A stretch of DNA of 64,000 nucleotides from Ricinus communis (GCF_019578655.1 NC_063259.1:5444001-5508000); one strand, 5' to 3'. Shown: positions 25,601 to 37,356, numbered from the stretch's first letter. Notes: generated by a model not told the origin, from the sequence alone. Made by a program: numbers and translations.

Positions 25601-28051
25601 AGTTGGCTGCATAGGAACCTTCTCAGGCTGCATCCATATCAAAACAAAAATAGCATAAATCATTGCATCCATATCAAAACAAAAATAGCATAAATCATTG
25701 CATCCATATCAAAATAAAAATAGCATAAATCAATAGTACCACCAACACCAACAAGATGGCAAAAACAACCATTCATGATAACCAAAAGGGAAATTATAGC
25801 CATACCACACACAAATAATGATTCCAGACTTTAATATAGGGAATCCAATGAGAGGACAAGTGACAAGATAGTTAGGACAATCTTAATAAAGGAACAGGAC
25901 GATCTATATGAAGAAGAACAAGAGCCAAAGAGAATAAAATATAATTTCACACTTTCACTATAAAGAAAGCAAGGAAAGAATAGTTAACAAGATAGTTAGG
26001 ATATAGCAAAAAGGATAAGGATAGTTAGTATATAATATATATCAAAAAAGAAAAGGAAGATGATGAAGAGAACAAGAGAGAGAGAGAGAGAGAGAGAGAT
26101 CAGGAGATCAAGCATCATTTAGAATGCACAAGTTCAATAACAGTTAAGAAAAAAAAGTATGTCATCCAAGAATCCATGACAAGAAGCTAATCAGCCAAAT
26201 AAAAGAACTAAAAAGAATTGAGTTTCACTTGAAAAGCTTTAATGATGTGTTGTAACTTGTAATGAGGACACTACCAACTAGCTAATCTAAGAATTCCATA
26301 AATCTACAGTTTTTTGTTTTAAAATACAGAGGATATGGTTTAAATCCCATATTACAGGCGCTAGTGTGCTAAAAGAATTTGATCGTATTGCCAATTTACA
26401 TGTTATTCCCAAAATTCTCCTTCAAAAAATTTTAAAATGATAAAACAAAAATCTAACAGTCAAGAAGAAACAATGTGCAACTAAATTTTCCGTACCTCGC
26501 TCTTAAAGCCAGGCGGTTTCTCATAAGTAGATACTCCTGTTACAGCATTATAATAGTAAACTACTCCTGCATCAGTCTTGTGGGCAGTCCAGGCATCTAA
26601 TGAATCACTTGTGGCAGCATTATTCTTGGTGCCAAAGTCATGGATTTGGCTCCTGTTATCTGCAAACGCCCATGACAATTTTAGTGACAAATTCTCATTC
26701 AAAGTAATTACATAGAGGAATAAACAACTCTTACATTGTATCAGTAACCTAGCATGAAACCCTGAGCGTACCAATTCCAGGAGGAGGTATTTCTTTCTGC
26801 ATCCCTGGAGTGCCCATTAACTGATGCCCCGAAGCAGCAGAAGACGGGGGATTTGCACCTGGAATTCCAACAGGAGGAGCACCAGAAGGTTGAAAATCAG
26901 GTGATGAGATAGAAGGACGAGAAATGCCATGTGCTGGCAAAGGATATGATCCAGGAAACACAGCCGGAGGATAGGGCAAAAATGGTGTCCTAGGCATGCC
27001 ACCCATCTGCGGAGGGTGAAACCAGAGCCCCTGGGCAGAAGCAGCCATAGCAGGTAAAGATGGATAAGTATGGTAACTTTGCTGCTGAACTACAGGATTT
27101 GAAGCATGAGTAACAGTCGGCATGACAGGCCTCTGAACTGAAGAAGTAGCAGAATCAACAGTTACAGGTGGAAGGATCATTGGACCACATGACACTGATC
27201 CAGCAGGTCCAGGTGTTCCAGCCAACCCAGGGGGCACAAGAAAAGAAGGTGATGACAATGAAGTGGTCTTTGTAGAGGTCGAAGAAGAATGAGATACAAT
27301 CGGAGCAGATGACAGAGCAGTAGCTTGTGGAACTGAAGCTGATGCATCCTGCATGTATTACATCAAAAATCTAAAACTACACACAATCATCATCTACGTT
27401 TCTACAATATATAATATTCAACTTCCATAGGAATTAGTAACCATTCAACTGCCTCATAAGCAACGTCTAGCCATCACAAGATTGAATTTCAAAAATAACA
27501 GCTCCACAATGCGAAATCCCTAGACTACAACACAGAATCCCTTCCTTAATCTATAACCTCAGCGTTTAAATTCATGCACTTGTATTTCAAATTTTCGTTA
27601 CCCTAATTGTAAAATTATAAAAAGAAAAGAAAACAAATAAGCATTCGCATCAAAGGACATTTTGTTCATTAAACCTAATCGACTGAGCAAGTATTACATA
27701 CTGAGGTGGAATGGAACTGCTGATTGGCCGAAAAATGAAGAGCAGATTGTGAAATATTGTACGAAAAAGAGGGAGGAGTGAAGCCAGGAACAGGAACTGG
27801 TGGATTTGAGTTAGGAGGAGCCTGCATTACACATTAAAAAGATAACAATCATAACTTAAAAAATTAAAAGAAAACATTAAACATTGATAAAATTTTAAAA
27901 AAAAAAAAAAGACATATATGAAGATGTTGTTAGCACATATAGTGGTACTCACAAAACCCTGACGCTGAGAAGACATGTTAGCATTTGCAACTGCTGCTGC
28001 TGCTTCTGTTGTTGACAACGACGACGACGATTTAGGCGATGACGCTGCCAT
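10684..28051 (-). CDS. PRP40C: PRP40C / TCERG1-like pre-mRNA-processing protein 40C (15 exons)
   Basis: Predicted nuclear protein of 911 residues that would link the RNA polymerase II C-terminal domain to the U1 snRNP/splicing machinery, as known for PRP40 and CA150/TCERG1. Coding exons on the minus strand: 27953-28051, 27702-27821, 26772-27348, 26496-26659, 25590-25627, 23735-23813, 22725-23192, 21020-21103, 19479-19619, 19251-19357, 17522-17645, 15953-16096, 15707-15853, 11173-11295, 10684-11004. All introns are GT-AG and the phases join without a stop (2736 nt). The Pro/Ser/Ala-rich N terminus (1-265) precedes WW1 (about 286-317, [18 protein letters not shown]) and WW2 (about 338-368, [17 protein letters not shown] then SSWQIP). 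An acidic Ser stretch follows (about 490-505). Five FF domains lie near 508-570, 575-632, 645-703, 750-800 and 807-875, each with the DPR(F/Y)-type motif or a variant. A charged helical stretch (700-750) and a basic tail close the protein. In FF4 the motif is degenerate. Size fits plant PRP40C. Exon borders were placed by eye and need cDNA support. Confidence 0.93.
14197..14718. mobile_element. MITE with long terminal inverted repeats, MULE-like
   Basis: Starts GGGAAAAGTACAAAAA and ends TTGTACTTTTCCC. The two ends form inverted repeats of roughly 140 bases with scattered mismatches (e.g. GTGGTT..GCTTTT..CACTTAG on both arms, and CTACCTTACAAA.TAATATCTTT). It has no coding capacity. The 9 bases on each side (14188-14196 AACTAAATA, 14719-14727 AATGAAATA) agree at 7 of 9 positions, consistent with an old 9-bp Mutator-type target duplication. 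Confidence 0.75.
14911..15630. mobile_element. hAT-type MITE with perfect 8-bp target-site duplication
   Basis: The terminal inverted repeat reads CAGAGTTGTTAAAGG at the left end and CATAGTTGTCAAAGG (complement) at the right end. Both ends are flanked by the identical 8-mer TGAAACAC (14903-14910 and 15631-15638). The 8-bp duplication and CA-starting ends fit the hAT superfamily. The ends are rich in short GGCGC-type palindromes, while the middle is AT-rich without an open frame, so it is non-autonomous. Confidence 0.88.
16675..17069. mobile_element. Candidate MITE in PRP40C intron
   Basis: Begins GGGCGCATCTGGATAGGG and ends with the loose inverse of that (…CCCCCAACCAAATATACACTAAGCC). Internal sub-repeats of GGTTAAC/TTAACC type occur near both ends, with TAA/TTA at the flanks. 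Imperfect inverted ends and a TAA-like flank suggest an old PIF/Harbinger or hAT MITE, but the end points and family are uncertain. Confidence 0.4.
18480..18870. repeat. Diverged tandem duplication (about 200 bp x 2)
   Basis: Two adjacent blocks share a series of words in the same order: TTGGAAAA.., TATGTACTTTGATGG, GATGATATTTA, TTCTAAATTG/TTCTCAATTG, TTGTTATA. This points to an old tandem duplication inside the PRP40C intron between the exons at 17645 and 19251. Confidence 0.45.
21493..21549. repeat. Short direct repeat
   Basis: GGGTTACAGGATTTTTGTTT occurs twice, about 34 bases apart, in the intron upstream of the rpl2 fragment. Confidence 0.7.
21895..22175 (-). pseudogene. rpl2: Plastid rpl2 3' fragment inserted in the nucleus (NUPT)
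   Basis: The minus strand at 22165-21932 reads as the C-terminal 77 codons of plastid ribosomal protein L2, with the signature stretches [17 protein letters not shown] and [14 protein letters not shown]. Plastid L2 has an HGGGEG-type motif in the peptidyl-transferase region, and here it reads YRGGEG. The sequence past the stop (21931-21895) looks like the plastid rpl2-rps19 spacer. The fragment lies in an intron of PRP40C (21104-22724), is truncated at its 5' end, and carries several substitutions, so it is a nuclear copy and not functional. A nuclear-encoded rpl2 is unlikely because there is no start or transit peptide. Confidence 0.88.
25101..25287. mobile_element. Small candidate MITE
   Basis: The left end GGGTCGTTTGGCATTGAGGTTG pairs with the right end (complement GGGTGTGTTTGAGATTGCTGTTG) over about 23 bases with a few mismatches. 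The element is about 187 bp, AT-rich and non-coding. Ends of the GGG(T)CGTTTGG type with a TAA flank are common in PIF/Harbinger MITEs. A clean target duplication is not seen. Confidence 0.5.
25629..25735. repeat. 35-bp tandem repeat x3 at the 3' splice site of intron 4
   Basis: Three copies of a 35-bp unit (starting CATCCATATCAAAACAAAAA on the plus strand), the first two identical and the third with two changes. On the coding strand each copy supplies a T-rich tract ending ...GGATGCA. Only the copy touching the exon at 25627 completes it to GCAG, the acceptor. Confidence 0.85.
26076..26099. repeat. (GA)n microsatellite
   Basis: About 12 uninterrupted GA units inside the intron between the exons at 26496 and 25627. 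Confidence 0.95.
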
Positions 28052-28300
28052 TTGTTTTATTAATTTATTTATTTAGTTATTTAATATACAGCGAAACATA
28101 TAGTTTGAGAGCGAATCGGGAATCGAAGGATACGTAAAAGAGTGCGATTCCTTTGTTAGGGACGACAATCTAACTCAGAGGTTTGCAGAATAACGAAGAA
28201 CGGCTACAAGGCAAGAGGGAAGGAGGAAGGAGGAAGGAGGAGGACGGCCAAGGCCTAACCTTAAACAATTTTCTTTTTTTTATTTTAACCCTAGTTTAAA
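28052..28300 (-). promoter_or_regulatory. 5' leader and proximal promoter of PRP40C
   Basis: Upstream of the ATG (28049-28051) the minus strand has a CCTCCTTCC-type pyrimidine tract (28211-28246), common around plant transcription starts. An AACCCTAG telo-box-like element lies at 28287-28294 on the plus strand; such boxes are known in promoters of genes for translation and RNA processing. No convincing TATA box is seen. The start site is not fixed. Confidence 0.4.
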
Positions 28301-31300
28301 GGCCTTAACTGATTTATGGGCTTTTCTTTTTGTATGATGTTGTTTTTCTTCCTGTTTAGAAAGTTTGATTTTATGACATTATTTTTAGGAATATGCACTT
28401 AAAATTATATTCACTAGCAAAAAGGCATCTGATTTATTTTATGATAAAAATTTATTTTATAATTTATTTCGTTAATAAATTAGTATTAAATATATTAATA
28501 TTAATTATAAACTGTGATGTGATTTTATAATCTTTTGCATACAATTTTTATTTTAATATTTTTCATATTTTATGTTTTATATTATTTATATTTTATATAT
28601 TTTAATTAATAAGTAAAATTAGTATTTGTAATTTAATGTTAATATAGTAAGAACTATCAATAATAAATTTATAGCATTATTATATAGTTATATGCCTTCA
28701 AGTTTATCAATATACTTGTAATTTATTTAAAAATTATTTTTTAATTTAACAATGAATTATAAAAATATGTGTTGCTATCATTTGTTTCAAGTTAAGCAAT
28801 TAATTATCTGTTAAATTATTTAAAAGTAATTATTGTATTAAAATGGAATTTAATTTAAAAAATACTTTATAAATTATTTATCATATTAATTTGATTTAGC
28901 ACTAAAGGATTAAAAAAGCAACACATAAGATATAAAAGTGTAATAAAAAATACCATAATGTGTAGAATTGTAAAAATATAAAATTACATTAGAGCCAATA
29001 AATAGTGTTAGCATATTTGATAGTAATTTATTAATAAAGTATACTACAGGGTAGTTTTTTGTCATAAAATAAATTATATGTACGTTGTAAGCGGCAGTCT
29101 CGGGCGCGCACCCAAATATCTCTAGCAACTACGGCACTGCAAGACTTTTCAATCTAATTGGGAACATGTTAACTAATCACAAATACTGGTGAAAAAATAA
29201 AAGTCGTCAATCGGGTAATTCTCTGAGACATTTATACTAATTGAATAGCGTACTAAATTTTATAAGAAAGCTTCTTCATCTCTAGAGATGAATTCAGAAG
29301 TCAACTTCCTTATTTATGTATCTTAGTTCTTAATTTTATTTTCTAATGGACTATTTTCTATAAATGTGATTGGTTATACTTTAAAAACATTCATTTACAA
29401 CATATAAGGTCCTCTGAAATGTAGCCCATTTTTATTAACCTACTCAACAATTTAATTATGTACAATGCTCATTTAGTCTAGTTCAATTATAAATTATGCA
29501 TTTAATTCTAGCCTTTAAGTTTAAATAGACTACCTTTTATGGTGATTCCCGGTCGAGTTATTCTAAATTTAATATTGGTCCAATTAATTTAATTAAAACA
29601 TGATAAAACCTACTAAGTCCATTTCACCATCCTTTAACCTAATGGACTACATTTTTCATGTTAAGGTCCAATTTTAACATAAAGTCTATGTGTCCAGTTT
29701 TTATGAGACAATCATATAGCAAGTATTTGACATCCATCAAACATAGAACAAAAATAAAGTATAGAAAATTAAATGTAACTAAACTCTCCTACAACTAATA
29801 AATTGAAAGAAAAACACCTTAAAACTAAACTATATAGTACAAAATATAAAAATCCGAATCAGGAAAAATATGGCTGAAGAACGGATCGACTCTAGGGCCT
29901 GATTTCACTAGTTCTACGATTATCCTTGAAGTTCTCACATCCAAAGCCATTTTACATGCATAAAAGGTTAAAAATGATTAAATACAAAATAATAAAATAA
30001 AAGCAGAGAAAACAAATTAAATAGACTAAAACACATAGAAAATAACATAAACACAAAAAAGAATAAACTAACAGAAGGCTAGAACATCTTGCATGATAAA
30101 TTCTAGATTTTGACATACAACCCTAGAATTCTCATATAATCACATAATCTTTCAAATTTTAGGATAGATCATATCATCAAATTCAAAATCTAAGAAAATT
30201 ATAAACATATTAATTCAAGAGAAACCCTAATCTAGCCATAGAAATCGAAGCAAACTATTTAAAGATTAACCAAGACATATTTCTAGAATCATAAAAAAAA
30301 ACTAGTAAGGGAAAGAATGGTTGATGATGGTGGATGTGAGAGAATCCTCAAGTTGTCGCCATAGATTGTTGATCTACAAGTCTCTAGAGATGATGAGGCA
30401 GTTGAATTGAAGATCAGATGAGACTCCAGCGTTGTCTAGAAATTGGAAAAGCTTTTGCCGTTCAATGAAACTTTTTTCTAATATGAGTTCTTTCTTAGTA
30501 CCTATGACTGAAGTTACCAAAAAGACTCTATGCCTTTCATAACGTAAGGTTTTCTTAGTGTTTTTGCCTTGCTAATAACTAATATTTTCTAAAAGTTAAT
30601 GAGAATTCATAACCCTAGAATTAGGTTATAACGATGTTTCTATAGAGCTAAGGTTTTTAGAAAACTCTAAAGGAATAGATAGACTCGTATTGATTTTTAA
30701 GTTTAAAAGAAAAGGATTTTCTTTATCAGTTATTAATATCTAATAAATCAAATAAATATCAATAAAATCTATCAATTATCATTAAACACTTCTAGGATCT
30801 TCTTTTTATTAATTTTTGACGTTTTAAAGTTAAAATATGCTCAAAACGACATTGGATTTTAAATATTAGCCAATTGGCACTATGTGAAGTCGAGTCGATT
30901 GGGCTCTATGCGAAGCCGATTGGCTCTAAAGAGCAAAAGGTTTGAAAACATTTGCATTTTGGTCCCTAAACTTATGAAAATTGTTGTTTCACCCCTAAAA
31001 GCTAATTTTTTCTGACAGTTGAGTCCAAATTAATTCTAGAAAGGTAATTTTGAGCCCAATTATTCCAAACCTTTCTTGGATTTTCCCTTTCTCAATCTCT
31101 CGAGACTTGAGAAAGGTAATAACTTTCATCATAAGGTTTTCTGTAATTCTCTTAATATCTAGATCCGGAAAATGAGTGTTGACAGCTGCCCTCGGTTTCT
31201 CGAGATTTATGCAAATGAACTTTAAATAAATCGAGACAAAACATAAATATTAAAAATATGGCAAAATGTATGAATGTGAGCTATAGAAGCTACGCTTTGT
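28301..31300. other. AT-rich intergenic region without recognisable genes
   Basis: Very AT-rich to about 29100, then mixed sequence. No credible coding frame, RNA gene or complete transposon seen. A short stretch around 30870-30935 repeats the words GATTGG and GAAGCCG/GAAGTCG, suggesting decayed repeat DNA. Confidence 0.5.
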
Positions 31301-31320
31301 AAGCCTGAGCAAAAATTATT

Positions 31321-31443
31321 GACTTGGGGACCATGCCCGCTTGAGGACCACGCTTGATTAAATTGAGGGCTATGTCTGCTTGATTTAAGGACTTCGCCTG
31401 CTTAAATTCGAGGACTACGCCTACTTGATTTTCAGGATTATGT
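31321..31443. repeat. Degenerate 23-25-bp tandem repeat, about 5 copies
   Basis: Units built on GAGGACTACGCCTACTTGAT-like sequence (ggaccacgcttgat, gggctatgtctgcttgat, ggacttcgcctgctt, ggactacgcctacttgat) follow one another with 10-25 percent differences. It lies just downstream of the gag pseudogene on the same strand sense. Confidence 0.7.
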
Positions 31444-31599
31444 AGTAGAAATGTATTTAGGATTATCATTTGTGTCTAGATTAAATAAATCAATTCAAAT
31501 AGAATTAATGTTAAACATGCTCATTTTAATAATCATTGTCATATAAAATACCATCAAGATAAGCATTATAAAATAAGCACAACCAGAGTTATATCACTA

Positions 31600-32560
31600 A
31601 TCCTAACTAAAATCAAAATCATTGTTCTAAATCAACATCTAAATCTTGTGAAGCTTCATCATCTTTAGATGGTAGGTCTTCAATCTCTCTAGATTGATAT
31701 CTTTTCATGTACCATCCAGTTTTAGTATTTTCAATTTCTTCTACTTGTAAGTCATCATCATATAGGCCCGTAAAGGTCTTGGGATTCATCATTTGAAGCT
31801 TTTCCACCCAAGATGGGAGAATATTTTAGGCTATCATTAGAAGGCTTGTTTTTCATTAAAACTGCTTTATTTCTCCATCTAGTCAATAAATCAGAAAAAA
31901 GACTCATTGGGCTTTTGTTTTGTCAATTCCAAATCCCTTATAGAGACTTCTAGGCTTGCATTGTAGTCATATTATTGTATAAAAGCATCACAAAACTTTT
32001 TCTATTCAGACTTGATGGGCCTTTCTAACCCATAGTACTAGTTCACAGCTAGCCCTTCGAATAAAAGTACAAACAACTTGATAATTTGGGTATTAACCAA
32101 ATGACTAGTACTCATGATGGTAGCATATTGCTTCAAGTGCACCTTTGGATTTCCAATTCTATTGACCTTTTGCATTTCAGGCATATGAAATTTGGGAGGC
32201 AACTTGTATTCTCCAATCAGTATCAGTTCATTGAAATTGAAGATTGAATTAAAACCTTGATCTTTCAGCATATCTTGCATCTTGTCAAGTCTTTTAGTTA
32301 AACTATGCATAATCTTAGATTCCATAATAGCTTTTGCAGTAAGAGCAAACTTTTTCTTAGCTTGCTTTAGCATATAGTCATCTAGGTTCTAGATGTGCTC
32401 ACCATGTGCTTCCACATCATGAGTAGTAGTAGCAGCAATAGTTATAGGGGCAATAATAGTCTTTTGAATAGTCTGTTTTTCAAAAATCTCAGTCAAAGCT
32501 TGCTGGAGTTTCTCTCATGTCACAATCCTTAGGTCAACTATGATTGCAGTCTTGATAACA
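31600..32560 (-). pseudogene. Decayed Ty3-type retrotransposon gag
   Basis: The minus strand from 32373 to 32038 is open (111 codons) and contains KFHMPEMQKVNRIGNPKVHL, the conserved start of the plant Ty3 retrotransposon gag core, followed by LFVLLFEGLAVN. The next part continues after a stop with motifs expected of the same domain (FCDAFIQ near 31995, SFSDLLTRWRNKA near 31880). Several stops interrupt it and no pol follows. It is a remnant of a capsid gene. Confidence 0.7.
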
Positions 32561-32567
32561 TTAATGT

Positions 32568-33890
32568 CACGATCCGATCTGTGGGCCCGTGACCAATGCT
32601 AGAGAATAGATAGGCGTAAGGCATCAAAACCCGTAGCAAGCCTGAATAATCAATAACTCAATTAAAATATAATTTTATCCCTTGTAACAATATTTCATTA
32701 CCAAAACTCGATCAGGACACATTATCATATATTTCTCTATTACCTAACTCTGATCTTCACTGGTGCGCACGTGGTCCTGATGTGGTCCATCAGGTGGCAT
32801 GTTGTTCTACCATTGCCTCATCCCAAGCCACAATACATATTTAGCATCAATAAAAACTAAAGTAACATGATACACGAAAAATTTATAATGTTATTCGACC
32901 CGACAATAAATACTAAAATTAAATGACGCTAGTATAATGAATAAAAATTAATGATGCAATGTTAATAATAATAATAATAATAATGAAAATATTAATAGTA
33001 AATATAATGACAATAAGTAATAGTAGCAGTAATAATAATAATATTAAAAAGAATGAAAATAAAATATAGCAATACTAATACTACTATTGGTAATAGTAAT
33101 ATTTATTAAACAAATAAAATTTGTATTTAATTTCAGATGATGACACGTGCAATAGATTATATGACTTTAACTCACAGTTCTGTCGAATTTCTACTAACTG
33201 CTTCTACGCCTCGAGTGGAGCTCGCTAAACCGACGAATTATTTATTAATAAAAATAATTAAGATAATTAAGTTAATAAGACTCTTAGATTAGACTGTCTA
33301 AAGAAACACGTCTAATCTCGACTTGAAAATTCTATCGAAAACTCGACAAAACCTCCACTAAAATACTAACGTTTACTCCCATAGAAAAGGTCCAAAGCCT
33401 GCTAAAAACACTTCAAATATTCATTACATATTTATCAAAAGTCAGGTTACCCATAACTGCATTATTTTTCCTACTCCGCAACACACCACAGATCACAATT
33501 AATAATAGACAGTCCGTCATTAATATATATTCCACAACCAATACATAAATAATTTTATGGTATCTAATTTAATTATGCGCAACCGCAATTATCACAAAAT
33601 CGAATAATAATTAATCACACTAATTAATTCATAACATTTATAATTAAACTACCAATTAATTAAATTAAATTAAATTAATTAGTTATTTATAATTAACAAT
33701 TAGTGGAGTAATTAATTTTTAATAATTTTTAAATAATTTTTAAGGTCCAAATAAATTTTACCGAGCCAAAAATCTAAAACTCTACACTTCCAAAAACACC
33801 AGGGTCCAAAAATCGGTACAATCAACGGTGTCAGAATTTAAATTCGAAGGTGCCTACGCGAAGCTTGAGATGCGTGGAGACCAGATATGT
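32568..33890 (-). mobile_element. Truncated long LTR, third relative of the two 3-kb elements
   Basis: Begins TGTCACGATCCG at 32568, matching the inverted 3' end of the elements at 35428-38407 and 45189-48261, and shares blocks with them in reverse orientation: GGCGTAAGG near 32610, CACGTGGTCCTGATG near 32768, and the TTCTAGCAGG/CCTGC region near 33390. Homology stops near 33890, where the 39-bp array starts, so its other end is lost. It directly adjoins the gag remnant. Confidence 0.65.
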
Positions 33891-33904
33891 AAATATCTTT
33901 ATCG

Positions 33905-35422
33905 GAATCTCACTAGAAGCCATTTGTGAGTATGAGAAAACAACCTCGTAAAAGGGGCATATTTTTTAATATGAGAAAATAATCCTATAAGAGGGGTATA
34001 TTTGTAAATATGAGAAAATAACCTCGTGAAAAGAGTACGTTTATAAGTATGTGAAAACAATCCCGTAAGAGGGGTATATTTATGAGTGTGAGAGAACAAC
34101 CTCGGAAGAGGAGTATATTTTTAAATATTAGAAAACAATCGCGTAAAAAGGGTATATTTATAAGTATGAAAAAACAACCTCGTAAAAAGGATGTTTATGA
34201 GTATGAGAAAACAACTCCGTAAGATAGGTATATTTATGAGTATGAGAAAATAACCCAGTAACAGGGGTATATTTTTTAATATGAAAAAACAATTCCACAG
34301 GAGCAATATATTTTTAAATATTAGAAAACAATCCCGTAAGAGAGGTATATTTGTAAATATGAGAAAACAACATCATAAAAGGTATATATTCATGAGTATA
34401 TGAAAACAATCCGGTTAGAAGGGTGTATTTATGAGTATGAGAAAATAACTCCGTAAAAGGGGTATATTATTTAATATGAGGAAACAACCCCATAAAAGAT
34501 GTATATTTGTAAATATTATGAAACAATCTCGTAAAAGGGTTATATTTGTGAGTATGAGAAAACAACGTTGTAAAAGGGGTATATTTATGAGTATGAGAAA
34601 ATATCTCCACAAGAGGGATATATTTGTGAGCATGAGAAAACAACCTCGTAAAAGGAGTACATTTTTTAATATGAGAAAGCAACTCCGAAATAGGGGTATA
34701 TTTGTGAGTATGAGAAAATAACGTCGTAAAAAGGGTATATTTTTTAATATGAGAAAATAACTCCGTAAGAAGGGTATATTTGTAAGTATGAGAAAATAAC
34801 GCTGTAAATGAGGTATATTTTTTAAAATAAGAAAACAACCCCGTAAGATAATTATATGTGTGAGTATGAGAAAATAACCTCGTAAAAGTATATTTATAAG
34901 TATGTGAAAAATACTTTGTAAGAGGGATATATTTATGACTATAAGAAAACAACCCCATAAAAGCGCTATATTTTCTAATATGAGAAAGCAACCTCGTAAG
35001 AAGAATATATTTTTAAATATTAGAAAAAATCTCATAATAGGAGTATATTTGTAAATATTACAAAATAACCCCATAACAGGAATATATTTGTGAGTATTAG
35101 AAAATAACCTCATAAAAGGGGTATATTTATGAGTATGTGAAAACAACCCCGTTAGAGGGGTATATTTGTCAGTACGAGAAAACAACCTTGTAAAAGGGTT
35201 ATATTTTTAGCATGAGGAAACAACCCTGTAAGAGGGGTATATTTGTAAATTTTAGAAAACAACCCCATAACAGGGGTTTATTTGTGAGTATGAGAAAACA
35301 ATATCGTAAAAGGAATATATTTATAAGTAAGGGAAAACAACCCTGTATTAGGGTTTATATTTGTGAGCATTAGAAAGTGACACCGTAAAAGGGGTATACT
35401 TTTTAAAATGAGAATACAAACC
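33905..35422 (+). repeat. 39-bp satellite array, block 1 (forward)
   Basis: Tandem copies of a roughly 39-bp degenerate monomer containing GAGAAAACAACCCCGTAAAA followed by the complementary GGGG(T)ATAT part and a variable TTTGTGAGTAT/TTTTTTAATAT tail. Copies differ by roughly 10-25 percent. Because 39 is a multiple of 3, stop-free frames persist by chance (e.g. 34415-35185). The block is interrupted at 35428 by an LTR element. Confidence 0.92.
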
Positions 35423-37315
35423 TATAATATAATACCCGGAACTTTCCTTTAATAATGATTATATTAATAATAATTAATAAATGAGTTTTTATTTAAATTA
35501 ATTTTACTTTATTTTTATTTGGTTTAATTTGAAATGATTTAATGGAAATTTTAATGTTAGACAAATAAAGGAGTTATTTTTCTATACCCAATTAGTTTGA
35601 TCTTTAAGAAATTAATTAAGTAAATTATTTTGGAAATAAATTATATTTTGATTATTCAAATTTTTTCCCAAATGTATATATATACATATATAAATAAAAT
35701 TATATATTGAAAAATTATGGAAGAATTTGTAAAGGATGTTTCTATGAAAGAATTTTTGAGAAAATTGGTATTTTAATTAGCTAGTGGTATTAAATTTTAA
35801 GTTGGAAAATAGTTAGCAAATTAATTAATTAAATTAATTGTGTGTTAGGACTAAATTGGAAATATAGTTTGGGATGAGGATTAAAAATATAATTTTATTA
35901 ATTTGGAATTTTAATGAAAATTTATATGTTTGGTATTTTTGTAAATAAATATGTCGGCAAGGGCTTTTTGGTAATTTTATATTTAAAAGCAAGGGTATAT
36001 ATGTAATTTTATATTTTCAATAATTCTAATTTGGCTCAACTTAAGTAGTTAGGGGCTTAATTGAAAGGCTAAAGAAAAGTTTAGGGGTTAATTAGAAACT
36101 TTGCAAGGCGAAATTGTTGTAATTAAAAAAGTTGAGGGACCAAAAGGTAAGAAAGAAAACTTCAGGGACTAAATGACGATATGGAGAAGAAGAAAAGAAG
36201 AAAAGAATCAGGGAGAGAGGGAGAGACTAGAAGAAGAAGACCGGGACGTTCGTACGGTGGTCGACCACCGGGCGGGGTGGCGTGGCGGCAGCGCCAGAAG
36301 TGGCAAGGCTGGTCATTTCCGGTGGCCTTGTCGGCTGTTTCTGGTGGTAATTGGCTCCCCTCGGCGAGAGCTCTCTTTTGGTGGCAGCGACGACGCCAAT
36401 GGTGGCCGAAGAGGGAAGATCCGGTGGAGAGAGAAAGTAGGGGGCAACCAGCATTTTTCGGCTTTTCCGGCGAGCTTCGCAGAGGATGGATGATCAGAGG
36501 ACGTACCCCGACTCTCCTTTGCTCAAGCTTCGCAATGGCACCGGTTTCGTGCGATCGGACTCCGTTTAGAAATCGACGGCCGAGATCGTCTGTAAATCTC
36601 TCCCGATGATCGGGGGTCGGATCGGAAAATCAGAAGCGGGGATCGTCATCAGCGTGTCGTTTCGAGTCCGTTGGTGTGTTCGGATCGTCGATCGGACTCA
36701 ATGACGATCAGCGTCTCGGTAATTTTTCTCTGACCTGTTGATTTTGGAAATTCTTTGGTATAATTATGTGTTTATTGAATTGTGTCATGTATTAAAAATA
36801 TTTGTGAGTTAAAATAATTATTTGTCGGACTGCCTGCCATAGTCGTGAATTGTGCTGTATAGGGGAGTCGGGAAAAATAGTGAAGTCTTGGGGACCTGAC
36901 TCCCGCTGTATTAAATTATTGAATATTTGAAGTATTTTTCTAGCAGGTCTTGGACCCGTTTTACGGGGGATAAACATTCGTGTTTTAGAGGAGGTTTTGC
37001 CTGATTTTTGGTAGAATTCTTCCGAGTCGAGATTCTTAGACAGTTAGTCCTAGGAGTCTAGACCTAGGATTAAATTGTCAATTGTTTCAACGTTATTAAT
37101 TAATTATTTTCCGTGATTAAATAATCTATCAGTTCGGCTCGGTCTACCCGAGGCATCGGAGCAGAGTTAAAGGTCGTCAAAGGTGTGAGTTAAAGTCATA
37201 TATCGGTTATGTACGTGTCATGCATAATTTTTGAATAGCTACTGTGATTATTTGATTGCAAGATTAAATTATTTATTAAATTATTATTTCATGTGTATCA
37301 TGCTTTTTATTACTA

Positions 37316-37318
<3 letters not shown>

Positions 37319-37354
<36 letters not shown>
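37319..37354. repeat. (AT)18 microsatellite
   Basis: Uninterrupted AT dinucleotide run inside LTR element 1. Confidence 0.95.

Positions 37355-37356
<2 letters not shown>

Noticed and set aside
26817..27002. 61-codon minus-strand frame inside exon 3 of PRP40C
   Set aside because: An alternative frame of the same Pro-rich exon.
36173..36609. Arg/Gly-rich open frames (142 and 106 codons) in the GC-rich part of LTR element 1, with counterparts at 46417-47048
   Set aside because: The frames are not conserved between elements 1 and 2 and overlap each other on both strands. Best explained by composition.
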